Source of the DNA: Membranipora membranacea
Lineage: Eukaryota; Bryozoa; Gymnolaemata; Cheilostomatida; Membraniporidae
Direction: 5' to 3'
Length of the DNA stretch: 64,000 nt
Assembly (NCBI GenBank): GCA_914767715.1
Contig: OU612070.1
Span: 4,231,501 to 4,295,500, forward strand
The notes under the pieces are model-generated. The model saw only the letters and a list, made by a program, of their open reading frames with translations. It searched no databases and was not told the DNA's origin. This document shows positions 9,740 to 22,600 of this stretch, one piece after another (position 1 is the first letter of the stretch; the number at the start of each line of letters is the position of its first letter). The translations under genes were made by a program, and so were the position numbers.

Positions 9740-10872
9740 TTTGCCTGTCAAGACAGGCTACAAGTGCCCATGCATCATCAAGATCTGAAAATGTGCTCAG
9801 TCACAGACAGTGAGAATCCAGATAAGGTACTATATTTTTGTTTGACTAACATTAAATATGTTTCAAAGTCTTTGGTCCGAGGTTTGTTAAATTGTAGTGG
9901 ACCTACCTTTGGAATTGTTAGGTTTCTATTTCCCTTCACTTAAATTTAACTAGTAGACAGTACAAAATTAATAATAAAAAATGTGTGATCTGAAAGGAAA
10001 TGAAAACTAAAGGTATGCACTTGACTAGCTACTTTATATTGTGACCAATGACAGTCAGTGTTGTGAGTTATGAGAGGATGCTATTGGTCATTTACAATAA
10101 TAGGCTGAATCTTAACAGAACAGGTAAATTTGTTAGGATTGTTTAATTTGATAATTCCTTTTAATTTTGTGTGCAAAGACCTTAACAGTAACTAGTCAAC
10201 AACAACATGTGCTTGGATTACTATCAAAAAATTGCGATTGGACTGTTTTCTCTAAAATCTGGAGGAAATAGTGAGATTTACAAAAAGTGGGAGGTGGGTG
10301 TAAAAATCTGGAGGGTCACGCCTAAATCGGGAGACTTGGCAAGTATGCTACCTGCGATTTTTCAACCGATGCAGCTCAGACTTTTTTATATTTTATTTTT
10401 CCATTCATGTGCCGTACATTTGATGCTATCAACCTTTTATAGGATGGTGGATAATAATAAAGCAATAAACAAATTTCACACTTCAAACTTCAAGACCAAA
10501 ATTCTCAGCTCAGACTTAACCTGTGCTAGAGAGAGTAATGTTTTATCCTGCACCAATCTATGATTGAGTGCAGGGTAATCGCGAAGCAAATATTGTCGGA
10601 TGCGATCCCCTTCAGCCAACTGCTGCCGATTTTTGTTGGCTGTCATTAGTCTGCAGTGTCAATGTTGTGTGGTGTCAATTCATGGCCATTGAGGCAACAT
10701 GGACACCTTGTCAAGTTGGTTGAAAGGGAGAATATTGAGCAATAGCACATGATAACAATAAGAGTGTTGATTGTTAGCATTTGCTACAAGTGTTATCTTA
10801 TATTTTTGGTGCAGCTCTTTTTATCCTAACAGTCAATGGAATAAATTCTATAGCATTATGGGAAGATAACTC
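9740..10872. other. Non-coding interval
   Basis: No gene is recognised. The open frame at 10207-10563 is without family features. A segment at about 10331-10365 (ACTTGGCAAGTATG) is an inverted match to CATACTTGCCAAGT at about 9347-9360, so 9340-10370 could be a degraded element with inverted termini; this is weak. The receptor gene's stop codon lies at 10873 on the minus strand. Confidence 0.4.
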
Positions 10873-13800
10873 TTACAAACAAACCCTTGTTTGTCGCGAA
10901 GAAAATCTGTAGTGTGTAGTAGCGGTTTTCCGAGGAACGAGTTTGTCAGACCTTTTAGAGAAGTGATTAGTTGCTCGGGGTCTCAAAAGCAGCATGTAGA
11001 TGAGAACGTCGACAATAGTTGTACAGCTGCATATCACATTACATAGTATGTACAATCTACCTTTACTAAAGTTCGAGAAGATGTATAAAGTGGAGTCGCC
11101 AAAAAGGTTAATCATTTGATAGATAAGGATTGGTCCCCATAGTATAATGAATGATAGGGTTAGAAGTACTGTTACGAAAAGTCCTTTGACTTGAATTTCT
11201 GTTATTCTTGTTAATCGCTGCTCATTTGAGATACTCTGGTTGTGTTTCTGATTCTGACCCCAAGTTTTAGCGACTCTCTGTACAATTAATGTTCTGTAGC
11301 TGTATATCCCCATGAGAATTAAAATTATTACTAAAATTACAGCTACGAACAGCGACAAATTAACGCGGTATAGTTCTGATGGATCAAAGTTGAACGTGAA
11401 TCTGTTGTGCATAAGGGAATTAAACTTATAGAAGTACCACCAACGACAAAATTGACTTGATGCTGTTGTGTTTGTACCTGCTGTTAAAATAGTACCCATC
11501 GTTGTTATCTGGCTATATTTGATAGATGGGTAGATGTAGACCTTGACCGCTGCCACAAACCAAGTTACAAGAATCAATGCTGTGACTACGCGCCTCCTCA
11601 TATAAACGTGATGTTTCAGCGGCCATCTTAAAGCCACAAAGCTGTCTATGGACATCAGCAGCAGGCTCAAGAGGTTAGCAGCTCCACCATAACACCAGAA
11701 ATATCTAGAAGTCCCAAAAATCTTTGTTAAATTAGTTATTAAGAATACAAAGAATTTGCTCAATTAAAAAAAAAATTGTCAGCAAAGCATTTGAGAAATA
11801 TATCTGATGGTTGAAACTATAATCAGAGAAAATGCGTTTTATCTGGCTGAGATTTATCTAAATAATATAAATCATGATTTCATTAATTATTCATTACCTA
11901 AGACAGGACTTTTGTAATATTGTATTGTGATAGGTGATGAATGTATTACACTGCACTATCATCTTCCTTGAGAATTTCCTGTCGAGCATATATTATTCTC
12001 AGGAGGAAAAGTTTGGTGTTATTTATACTGGTATGAAACTAGCTTGACCATAAACTAGCGAATAATTCCTCCTCTACTCGTACTCTGAGAGGGGGGGGGG
12101 GGGGTAAATTGAAACTGCTCAAGAGAATCTATACCAGAACTATATATGTGTAAGTAAATGAGTAAATAATGATAATTACTAACAGTATTGAGATTTCGAT
12201 ATCACATGGCAGGGTTTCTTCTGGTGTCAGTATATACGTTAAATTTGCTATCCGTAGTTTTAAGTCTTTATCAGAGATTCCTGTCTTATTTCTGTAGATA
12301 TATAGCAGAAAGGTAGTAGCTCCTGAGCTGGCTATGATAACGTCGCTCACAAGTATGCTCAGTAAAAAGAAAGTCCTCGTCTCAACATGGTCCTTGCACC
12401 TGAAGGTAAATCAAAGGCAAAGGTTAGTTTTTCATAATTACATAAGCTTGATTGTTTGAATGTCACATCAAAATAGTTGACATAGAAGATTTGAGATTCA
12501 AATTTATCAGCAAAATTGATTGTCACAAGTAAAAGTCCAATACTGTTGATTTCAAATAGTTGAGGGATGTGTGGCTGTGAGTTTTTAGACATTTGTTGTC
12601 TTTCAATGACAAATAATTATCCTACGAGCATTATTTATTCGTCAATCATCATTTAAAGTGGTTCTCGACAGATGACAGATTATGAATTTGCCATAGCATG
12701 ACCCAAAAGGATTCTATTTCAAATCTTGGTTACACAACAATCTCTTCCCTATTCAGTCGCTTGCTTGATATTCCGTGGTTGTGATAGTATTCATCATCAT
12801 TACAGTACATTCTACTTGATTCTTGATACTATTGAAAAACATTATATCTTGGTTTGAACTTCTCTCAAAAGTGAACAAAATATTATCAGTATAGGAGTCA
12901 GGAGTGGTCTGATGATTAAGGGTGCGGACTTTTGATCTGCAAGGTCCATGTTCAATTCCCCATGACAGCAGTCATTTCTGATTTGGTACTGGCGCGCCAT
13001 TCATCCTAGCCAGGTCCTTGCGGCACGGGACTAAAAATACCGGCGGTCCACTGTGTGTTTGCACACCCCACATGCAATAAAAAGATCCCCCACCACTTCG
13101 ATTGAAAGAGTAGCCGGAATTCCGGCGAGCAAGGGTATAGGGTGCGGTTTGAGTACCATGGGTCCCTGTACCTGTACTATAGACGGGTAACCCCCTCCGC
13201 AAAGACGACTTAGACTTAGACTTAGTTATCAGTATAACAAAAAACACGAACAAATTGTTGATAACTTCATCTATACATCTAGACTATCCTAAATTGCCTA
13301 TAGTTTACATAGTGTGTACATTAGGGAGTCCACACGAGCAAAACCAGGTATACAGTTGCACACCATGATAGACCTGAAGAGACAAACGGAGGCGATCTTA
13401 AGTTAATGATATACCTCTGACAAGTGCAGGGTCACCATATATCTTTTTAAAGAGCTCAAAAAGTCATACAAACTGGTAGGTTCTCAAGATGTTCACGATC
13501 CGCAGAAATTTGAGGATTTGATTTTTGATTATGAAATTGCCCCTCAACCAAAGGCTCCAAGTCTGTAGTGGAGGCAGCATGATATCCAATCTCAAGTGAT
13601 CTAGTACTATAATGCATTTATTTTTTCTTTCTTGCGCAATACCTCATACCCATTATCTCCTCTTATGCTCTTCTGTTTACGCTTTCTGCAGGGGAGAACC
13701 CATCAGGCCCCTCAAATCTTAGTAGCTCACAATTTAAATCATTTATGGCAAGTGGGGCGCACACTAGGTCCGATTATTGCTACTCACAGTATTGTGAGCT

Positions 13801-14127
13801 TTCAAATGATAGAAACAAAGTACATCTGTAATTTCTACTTTAATTATCTCAGTGACATAGACTAAATGATGCTGTTTTTGCCATCAAGCACATTCAGGAA
13901 AACCAGCAAGGAGACCATGATCTGAACGAAGTGAATCAATGCTTGATGACTTACCAATTGTTTATTATTACCCACACCGCGAACACATCCAGTACAAATC
14001 CGAGCAGACATACTGCCACCCCAAAATAGATCTCTGCGCCATCTGTTGAGCCATACAAATTTGTACTGCTGTTTACGAAAGCCTCTAGAAAAGATGTCTT
14101 GTTGATTGAGCTGCCTACTATATCCAT
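10873..14127 (-). CDS. Rhodopsin-like G-protein-coupled receptor, three exons
   Basis: The model joins exons 14127-13955, 12399-12238 and 11758-10873, with phases 2 and 2 matching at both junctions and a total of 406 residues. The ATG at 14127 follows an in-frame stop. The N-terminus has two glycosylation sites (NKT at 9, NSS at 19). TM1 is about residues 34-56 (GVAVCLLGFVLDVFAVWVII), TM2 about 65-93 with LVSD, and TM3 ends at 150-152 with D-S-F in place of D-R-Y. TM5 and TM6 flank a basic third loop. TM7 has VDVLIY where NPxxY is usual. It is probably a plasma-membrane receptor of unknown ligand; the altered D-R-Y and NPxxY motifs mark it as a divergent, lineage-specific member. The first splice junctions were chosen by phase and helix continuity, not by transcript. 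Confidence 0.85.
12091..12104 (+). repeat. Poly-G tract
   Basis: There are fourteen consecutive G residues in the second intron of the minus-strand receptor gene. Similar runs of ten or more G occur on the plus strand at 20574-20584, 40161-40175, 54583-54592 and 57575-57589. I saw no comparable poly-C run. Confidence 0.95.
12901..13226 (+). mobile_element. tRNA-derived SINE
   Basis: The head resembles a tRNA: an A-box-like segment GTGGTCTGATGATTAAGGGT near 12904 and a B-box-like GTCCATGTTCAATTCC ending at 12959. An unrelated body follows, then a tail of three ACTTAG units at about 13207-13225. There is no acceptor stem that closes, so it is not a working tRNA gene. It sits in the first intron of the receptor gene, opposite to its direction. 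Confidence 0.75.
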
Positions 14128-14359
14128 TGATCAATGATAGCTGCAACCCCAACTTGTGCTCCTCGCAATTGATCCGCAAATGATTGGTTTACCTTTTGGT
14201 TTACCTTTGTCATCCTTAATAAGTAATAATCTTTTATATGGTTTTACACTGATCGTTGTGACACCGCCTAGACCAAACCAAAAATATGTATGCAAATCCA
14301 TAAATCAAAATGGATAATCGATAAATCTGATGTGAGTTTGGCAAGGGTTGACAAAGTTT

Positions 14360-14645
14360 GAATAATTTCTCAGCAATATGACAATATAGCAACTTTTCTA
14401 CTGATTCATCTGTAAAAAAAAAAAGTTCTTAAATAATCATTTGTTGTCCAGAAACAAACAATATCCTTTTCTTATTCAAACAACAAACATTGAATGAAAA
14501 AAGGCCAAACCCTTGGTTGGCGCAGGGTTTAATAAGTTTACAGTACAACCTTGGTCAAAGGAATACAAGCTTTCTAAAATATGATTTGAATAATGTCTCA
14601 GCAATAAGGCATATGGCATCTTTTCTAATAAGGAATCATCGGTAG
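14360..14645. repeat. Diverged direct repeat, about 55 bp
   Basis: GAATAATTTCTCAGCAATA at about 14360 recurs with changes as GAATAATGTCTCAGCAATA at about 14587. The similarity continues through CTTTTCTA and a final ATTCATC/AATCATC. It lies upstream of the receptor gene and has no coding sense. Confidence 0.5.
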
Positions 14646-14995
14646 TAAGAAACAACACTTATACACATTTATACCATTCAATGGTTATCTAATTCATTCC
14701 CTACATCAATTATCTTATCTACCTTATTGTGCCAAAATTGTGTAATAAAACAGTGTCCTTCAAAAATTTTAGGAGTTAAAACATCATGCTGGCCTTGTTT
14801 GTATTTGGCCAGTCTTACACAAACTGATTATGTTTATACTAAGTTGCTCATTTGACAATAAAACGAGAGAAGACAACTTGATTCATATAATTTCCTAATA
14901 CAATGTGAAGTGTTCAGTTTATGGCAGCTTGCTGCACACAATGAGTTCCTTTATGGCCAAGCACTTCTAGGGTGCATCAAAACCTGAGTAAGAGG

Positions 14996-17900
14996 ATTTG
15001 AGGGCACCTCTGTGAGCTAACTATATATATTGATGGTTGCTATGACATAGAGTAACAGATAATCATCATCATGACTTCTGACAGACAACTAATGGCAAAA
15101 CATCATCAAAAATACTGCTCTCTGTGTGATTAGATTTTAGGTAGGATGGTGGCAGCTAAGGTTATCAATGGTGTCAATCAAAAGGTTTTATAAACACCGA
15201 GACACATAGGACCAGAAGACATGCCATCTAGTGGAGAAATTATGCAATTTGATTTTGAGCTCTTACCTAGCAAAACAAACTTGTGCAGTTTGTGAGGTGT
15301 GGTGTGATTCAAATCCACTTAATTTCCTATATAAATTATTAGCTCATCAAACGAAAAAATGATTTGCGATACTTCCAGAAATACAAACAAGTCAAAGCCC
15401 CAAGTACAGTAAGAAAAAACGATGTACCTGTGTCTTAGAAAGCTTTCTTTGTCTGGGCGATTCTATAGTTAGCGTGTCTCATAGGGGCCTCTGGGGTATA
15501 GATAAAAAATCTCATAGATGAAATGATCATCATAAACCATTAGGCTACTCATGGTTATAAAACTATGTGGGTCGAAAGTTTTGCGAGGATTTGATGTCAG
15601 ATAGTGTAAGAAGCTGCTGCACATCTAGTTTTAGGTTTAGCATCTTCAGCATTCTCAAACAAAATTTTACTTGGTGTCATATGACAAAATAACTTAAAAT
15701 GAAATTTTGATAAATGAGTTTACAGTTTTCACAGGCTGAATTGCTTCTCAAACATGTGTTATTGCTATAATTATGGTAAGTTGAAATTGAAATTTTGCAG
15801 AAAACTTATTGATTTTAAACGAGCTGATTTAATATACTAGAAACCGAGGTCAACCCTAACATTGTGACGCAGTAACACGACAAAGCAGTTCCGAATCCAG
15901 AAGCAATTGCAGCCTGTCAAAATTATTTACTCATTTATAAAAAAAAACTCCAGCCAGACAACAGTCAAAAATAAGGTGTAATACCAATGATATAAAACAT
16001 ACCACAAAATGGTAAGACTTGTTGTGGGCTGTGGCTGTGCAGTTGACAGAACCCATTCCTCGTATTTATCTGATATATTTATCAAATAAGATGTAATAAC
16101 GGGGATATAAGAAGTACCACAAAATGTTATGGCTTTTTTTGAGGTTGTGCACTTGACAGATCTCCTTCCTCACTTTTAACTGATAGAAGAAGGGGAGGGT
16201 GAGGAGGCGGGGAGGGGAGGGGAGACTGGTACAAACAGTGGAAATATCCACTCATGACACGGCTAAATTTTCTTAGATGGAAATGCCAACAATGCATGTA
16301 ACTACACTAACCACCTTAGTTACCATCTTCTCGCCCACACCATATTACCATATTCAATTTATTGTTAAACCTTTGTAAAAGTTATTGCCAAAAAAGTAGA
16401 ATTCCGACAGACTGAAATCAACACTGACTCCGGTGTTATCTCATTTAATAAATATGTTTAAAAAGAGGCTTTTTAATTTCAGTTGTGTGGTTGTATGCAG
16501 AGTTGATACAACATGGCAAATGAATAGTAAAGGATAGTTGTAAATAATTCCTGCTATAGCCGTATATAAAATGCGGCCGTCATATTTTACAAAAATCTGT
16601 ATCGTCTGATGTCGGTTTCCGTAAAGTCTTTCCTAATACAATCTAAACCATAAACAATTAATGCTCTACAATAGTAATTGTGTTTATATCATTATGATCC
16701 GATTCTCTAAAACCGCAGTTAACTTGAATAGCTAGCACAGGCAATGACACAAGTTCCCAGAAACATATTAGTATTTGGTGACAACGAAATGACAAGGAAT
16801 TTGGTTGACGTTTTCTATAAAGGGGATCACTCCCTCTTGGGTTTCATCAGTAGATTTTGTCATAAGCCCATTCACGTCAATGCAGGCAAATAAAATAAAA
16901 TTAATCACGTTATTGGGTTTTGACTGTTTATCACCTTTACTTACTGCCCCTATGACTGATTGACTTTATTTGGCAGCAGATCAAGCATGGAGATAGGATA
17001 CAAAGATGGGGCCAACCTCAGACGTTGTGGTACCATATTCTGCGACATTGGCCATCTTTATAATATAAATACATAACAGGATTTCACTTAGTATATTTAG
17101 AATATTTAACAACATGAGTGTCTCTGTCATATGGTGCATTGAACTATCAATTATCAATCTTATTCAAATTTTAATTTGAATTCAGCGTTTTCCCACTTCT
17201 CTTTAACCAATAATTTGTTTTAATATCCCCGGCACGTCATGGAAAACATGCTACCAAGATGATGTATTCTGCCAAATAAAACCAATGACTGTAATGATAA
17301 TCTTGTCGTGATCTTTGGCTAACATCGGATTTAGCCTGGCCTCGAGTTTCACATGTATTATTTGTTAGTAGCTAACATCAGGTATCATTAAAACGTGAGC
17401 ACCAAATTAGTTTCCTGATACCATTTTGATACAGAAGAAAGTTGGCTAAGATCAAAGTGTCACTGCCAATGGCTGATTAATGCCAGTTTCAGTGTCGGCA
17501 GCTTGCTGCCCACTCAGTTCAGGAGGTCTTTTATGAGGATTTAGGGCTCTTTGCGTCCCTCTTTAGGTCCCTCTTTAGGGGAAGCCCAGTCTTCTGTTTT
17601 TTACAAAACAACAGAAGTAAGTTGTTATGCTACTCATCTATCAAAACCTCCTCCTATGTTTGGGCAGGTCTAATATAATAACCTTGCAAAATACCATACA
17701 TGTAGATTGGATAGAATCAAACTCGGGCTCCCTTGGTAGATATGGTCTTGGTAGATATGGTGTGATTGGTAAATTCAGAAACACTCACAATGATGTGACA
17801 TTTTTTTTCAAATGTAATCTATATATATATATATATATTTATTGGCAACATTCTTGGCATGTATAAATGATGGGCTTATTCTGACCTGAATCATATCTAT

Positions 17901-19664
17901 CCTTCTCATGTCTCGGTAAATAGACACTGGAAGCTTAGGGCTGCATAAGCCTTAATCGGCAGTTCATTTAGGCAGAGTATGGCCCCATGGCACACAAGCC
18001 ACTTTTATATTGCGTTATATTGTTTAGGTGTAAAAATGTCTAAAATTGTGAGTAGGAGCGACAGCGCTACAATATGGGACTGTGTCCCTTAAAAGGTAAA
18101 AAGGTTATTCCTGTTTATCGGCTGATAAGCCATAGACATGGACATGATAATAATAGAAATTGACCCAATAGTAATGATTACAGACATGATAAAAAATTTA
18201 GACCCAAAAATAATCACTATCTAGACATAATTAAACAAATAAACATGGGACTACGTACCAAACGATTGCGATGACGCCAAGACACTGAGTTGTTCTTCAC
18301 CCATAATAGAGAGGTTACGAAATATGTATTGAAACGTAAAACAATAGATGATATGATAACTTCTCAGTCCCGCGAAACCATCTCTTTCGCTCAATATGGT
18401 ACGACAACAGTAACTCTGAATCACAGTAAAATCTAAAGTACAAACTATGTGAACGGTGTACGTGACAGCAATTTCACGTATCGGGAGAAGACAATTATGG
18501 GACTTTGCCGGTTGGCCCATTTGTGCTCATTGCTGACTTGATTGGATGTGCTGCTCCACTAAGTCATTGATATGAAATACATCATTATGTTATAAACACA
18601 GAATGAGATGAAACTTGAATCCGCGCCAAACATGCAGGTGAAATATCATGCGCAAAGTGTAAAATGTCTTATAAATTATTTTGGTCACTCTTTATTTGGC
18701 AAACTTATTCATTTTCAGATAGAGTTGCTTTCTACAAATACAAATGATAAACGAGAAAAGGAAGAGCAGGAGAAAAGGAATGCTTCTTAAAACTTAATTC
18801 GACAACTAAATTTGAAAAAATTAAGGTTTCTTTTCAGATTTTTTGTTGTGTTATAGATTCTATCACTGCATGAAAAGAATTTTTGAAAACAATTAAAAAA
18901 TGGCAACCGTTTATATATAAAAAACAACTTAAATGTTACAAGAAAAGAAAACATACTTGTGGAGATAGGGAAGAAATCAAGTATATTGTTCAATGCACAG
19001 TGAATAAAGCAGTCTATCTTTACATAGCTATTGTCTCGATAAATCTTGCCCATTTCGACCTGATAACTGTTTTCAAAGCTGAATGGTATCCATATAAGCC
19101 AGATCACTGGTATCTGAGTAGGAGACACAAAGTTGTCTTTGAAGCGTAATAAATAAGGTTATACTTCCAAATACCATAATGTCGGTCGGCGACCAATATT
19201 GATAATCTTATGAAGAATATTTTAAGCCAGTTTGAAAGTTTGTACTATATGATTCCTAGGCACTGTAACTGCCAAAGCTGATCCAAATGCAGCGATAGCA
19301 CAATAATTCCAGTTTTCCTCTGTGTGTTCTGGTAATTTTGGAGACGGTAGTGTTTTCAATAGCTTACCTGAAACTTTAAAAATACCAGAATATTAACAAC
19401 GAACAGTAACTCATTTTAGTTGGCATAGAATGTCATGTTATCACTGATCCTAGCTTATTGTGTCTTGTCACAAATATGATGAGAAATTTCTCAAATACTA
19501 TACTAACCTGAATCGAGGATGTCTATTTTCTTTTTGCTCCCACAGACATAGATGTAGTTGTTGATATCTGATGTATCAGTACACATTGCCAGGGCTCCTT
19601 TGAGGTTATTGCTCTGCCATATCAAGCAAAGATCCATCTCATCTGTGATTTGGTATTTTAGGAT
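14996..19664. repeat. Segmental duplication, copy B
   Basis: This is the partner of 1-3978, in the same orientation about 15 kb away. It is longer because it keeps three blocks absent from copy A (15438-15790, 15825-15896, 18861-19098). Whether these are deletions in A or insertions in B cannot be told here. Its right end falls inside exon 6 of the TRIM gene, with the gene continuing intact beyond. No gene other than the TRIM 3' end is recognised in it; the intergenic part, about 4.2 kb, looks non-coding. Confidence 0.93.
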
Positions 19665-22600
19665 GGTTTTCCGCTTATAGTCTAGGACGAGAAGGTTGCC
19701 GTCAGAATCAAAGGCTACGGAGCTAATACTCTCAATATCATCTAGGCTGCATGACCATTTCTTGGTTGTCAAAAGGTTATACATCAAAAGTTCCTTTTGA
19801 CCAAGTGATATAGCTACCCATTCATTGGAAGCACTCATTCTTGGTTTCCCATCCAATGAAACGCAAAAGAAAGGTCCGCACTCATGGCTGCTTTGGTTCA
19901 TATTTACTTTGAAAAACTTGCCACTGCTCGTTAGGCAAAATATGGATTGCTTATTTTGGGCAACACAGCTAACATCTAAAGCTCCTAAAATTTTGAAAGA
20001 CTTTGGTTCTCTACAAGGATAGCCGCAACCAGCAGAAGTTAAGAGGAGGTTGCATGACGACACAAAGACAAGTTCTCCCATGTAATTGTAGACTAGATTC
20101 CTGCATGAAGCATGGGTATCCAATGTTAGTTCTGATTGGTGTTTAATGCTGGTAAAACAGCTTTTTTCAGTCACTGAGTTGAGTGAGTGAGAACTCAGTG
20201 CTATACTGCCTAAGTCACCTAAAACACAAAGTATTAATCATCATGCATACAAGTTACAGACACTTTGGAGAGCTATTAAATTAAATTAAATTAAATTAAA
20301 TTAAATTAAACAGCAATTTTACACAGACATTTTAAAATGATGGATTCTGGTTCATATTAGCACACTGACAATGAACATTAAGTCATATCATTAATAACCA
20401 TCAAATAATTATTTTTTAATTGATAATAAATTTTTTCTTCACAGAAAAATAAAACGCTTTTAAACCGGAGCTCTTTTCCTTTAAGTTACAAGGAAAACGA
20501 ATTTAAATGATGATGGTTGGCATTTGCTTAGCAAGCATAAGAACTCGAATGGCCTAGTGCTCTAGTTTTAGATGGGGGGGGGGGTCATTTCGACCAACCA
20601 TTAGTGCTGTTTACTAGTAATTGGATGTACAGCTGAGTGTAGGCCTGAGTCAGCAGGTATTACCAAAGGCTAAGCTTGACCCGACCTTGGTGGCCCAAGC
20701 AAGCAATACCCAGGACAGCGTAAACTACCCGTTCCAACCTTAGATAATTTACAGCTGTCTCTCTCATAACACTTCCATGTCAACAAATATAAGATGCAAA
20801 AAGTGATGGCTAAGCTTTCAGTATACAGATAAGGTGATCAATCAGCAATCGTGTTGAGTTAAAACCTACCAATGTCCATTTCAAGTTTCTGTTCTTCATA
20901 GCCATACTCTGTAGAGGTATCCAGGGATTTTTGTTGTGAGAGGTTGCTACTCAACCTAGCCTTTTGTAGGACGATTTCTGTGATGTGGTTTGCTCTGATA
21001 AACCCCATAACAAAATTTTGTGTAGATTCAAGTGACTCAACTTTCGTCAGCAGATCGTTGATGTAAACCCCCACCTTTGCCATTCTTTCAGCTTGGTACT
21101 TGCTGATTGCTAGCTTCGCTTTTTCACCTTGCAGTTGAATTTTGGCAATCTATACAGTAAAGAAAGAATATTTAAATTGGATGCCTGATATTTCATTTAG
21201 ACCAACATACTGCTTGCTTGTCTATTCAACAGAACCGAAAATTAACAATCCACTTTGAGGTATTGCGGGTATGCAGTGTTTTCAGTGGACAATATGATCA
21301 GTAATTCGATCGGTGGATTAACAAGCATCCATTTTGCACCCATAGCAGAACTACTCGACTCTGTAAGTTCACAGATAAGGTACCTGTTGCTCCATGAACT
21401 TGTCAATTTGTTTCCTCATATCTTCACAATCTTCGGCCAGTTTGTCTACTTTCTGCCATGTTTTCTTCTCTAGGTTACAGAGTTGCTTGATCTTATCTGA
21501 TACGGTCTTTAGTTGTGTATCAAACTCCGACTGAATAGAAGATCTAGTCTGTTGCAGGGACTGGTATCGATGGGCAGAGAATGCTGTAAAATACTGCATA
21601 TTAAGATTTGTGAAAAATGGGGTATAAGATAACATACTTTGCCGAAGGTATGAAAAGACTGAAAAGTCAAAAATTCTTCAACATCAGAGTGCGGATAACT
21701 CAGTGCTAGGTTGTGGCATTGAAGCCAAGACACATGTACACCAATCAACCAATCATATCAAGAAAACATATCATATGGTCAAAACACAATCAGGGAATGT
21801 GACCTAGGAGGTTTGCACAACGTCACCATTGTTAACATTATAATGCTGACAGCAGCCTCAGTTGATTGACAGCGGTTTAATCAGCAGTTATGTCCGAGAG
21901 TGCGGAGCTGTTTGAATGATGTCATATTACTAAAATAGAAGCCTAAGCTGATCCTCAGAGGATCGATACATAAATATAGAATGAACCGCTGCGGATCATC
22001 TGAGGCTGCTGTCAGCATACAGTGGTAACAATAGCTTAGTGTGTTTCGACCTATCCACTGGCGTTTCAGTCAACTTGTGTGCATTCTGTCAAGAAATTTC
22101 TGTGTCCCTGCAATGAACTAAAACCCTAATGATTTGTGGCATTAAGAGAAAATTATTTTGTAGCATGTCATAATGGAATGCTGAGTCGAGTTGCTTCAAG
22201 TTAATTTATAAATAGGATTTGACTGACCAAATGTTCCTCCTCCTCTGCAAGTCTCTGTTGAAGATATGCAGGATGCACATTTCAGTTCGCTGCATTTGTC
22301 ACAAATAAACTGAATGACTTCACCATCATGATGTTTACATGTCACATTGCGATAGTAGGCAGGTTTCTCAGAAAACACACTGATCTTCAATGTTTTATGA
22401 GATTCTCTGAAGAAATCCCTGTGAGTCTGTGAATGGAAGACAGATCAAATTAATTCACGCAATTATAACGGGCATATATAATTTAGAATTAAAGCTATTG
22501 ACCTTAAAAACCTTTGATCTTTGTTGGTTTCACTTAGCCCGTCTTCTTTCTCGATTATGATGCTAAACCCTCAGTGAGGATTACCCTATATTATCCCAAA

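Noticed and set aside
10207-10563. 118-codon plus-strand frame as a gene
   Set aside because: No motif, low-complexity AT-rich codons, and part of it matches an inverted repeat near 9347.
12972-13253. 93-codon minus-strand frame
   Set aside because: It lies entirely within the SINE at 12901-13226 and has no protein signature.
13862-14179. 105-codon minus-strand frame as a gene
   Set aside because: The receptor's first exon occupies the same bases in another frame and joins in phase with two more exons.
18787-19128. 113-codon minus-strand frame downstream of the TRIM gene
   Set aside because: It lies mostly in the block absent from copy A and shows no family features; the TRIM stop is at 19222-19224.
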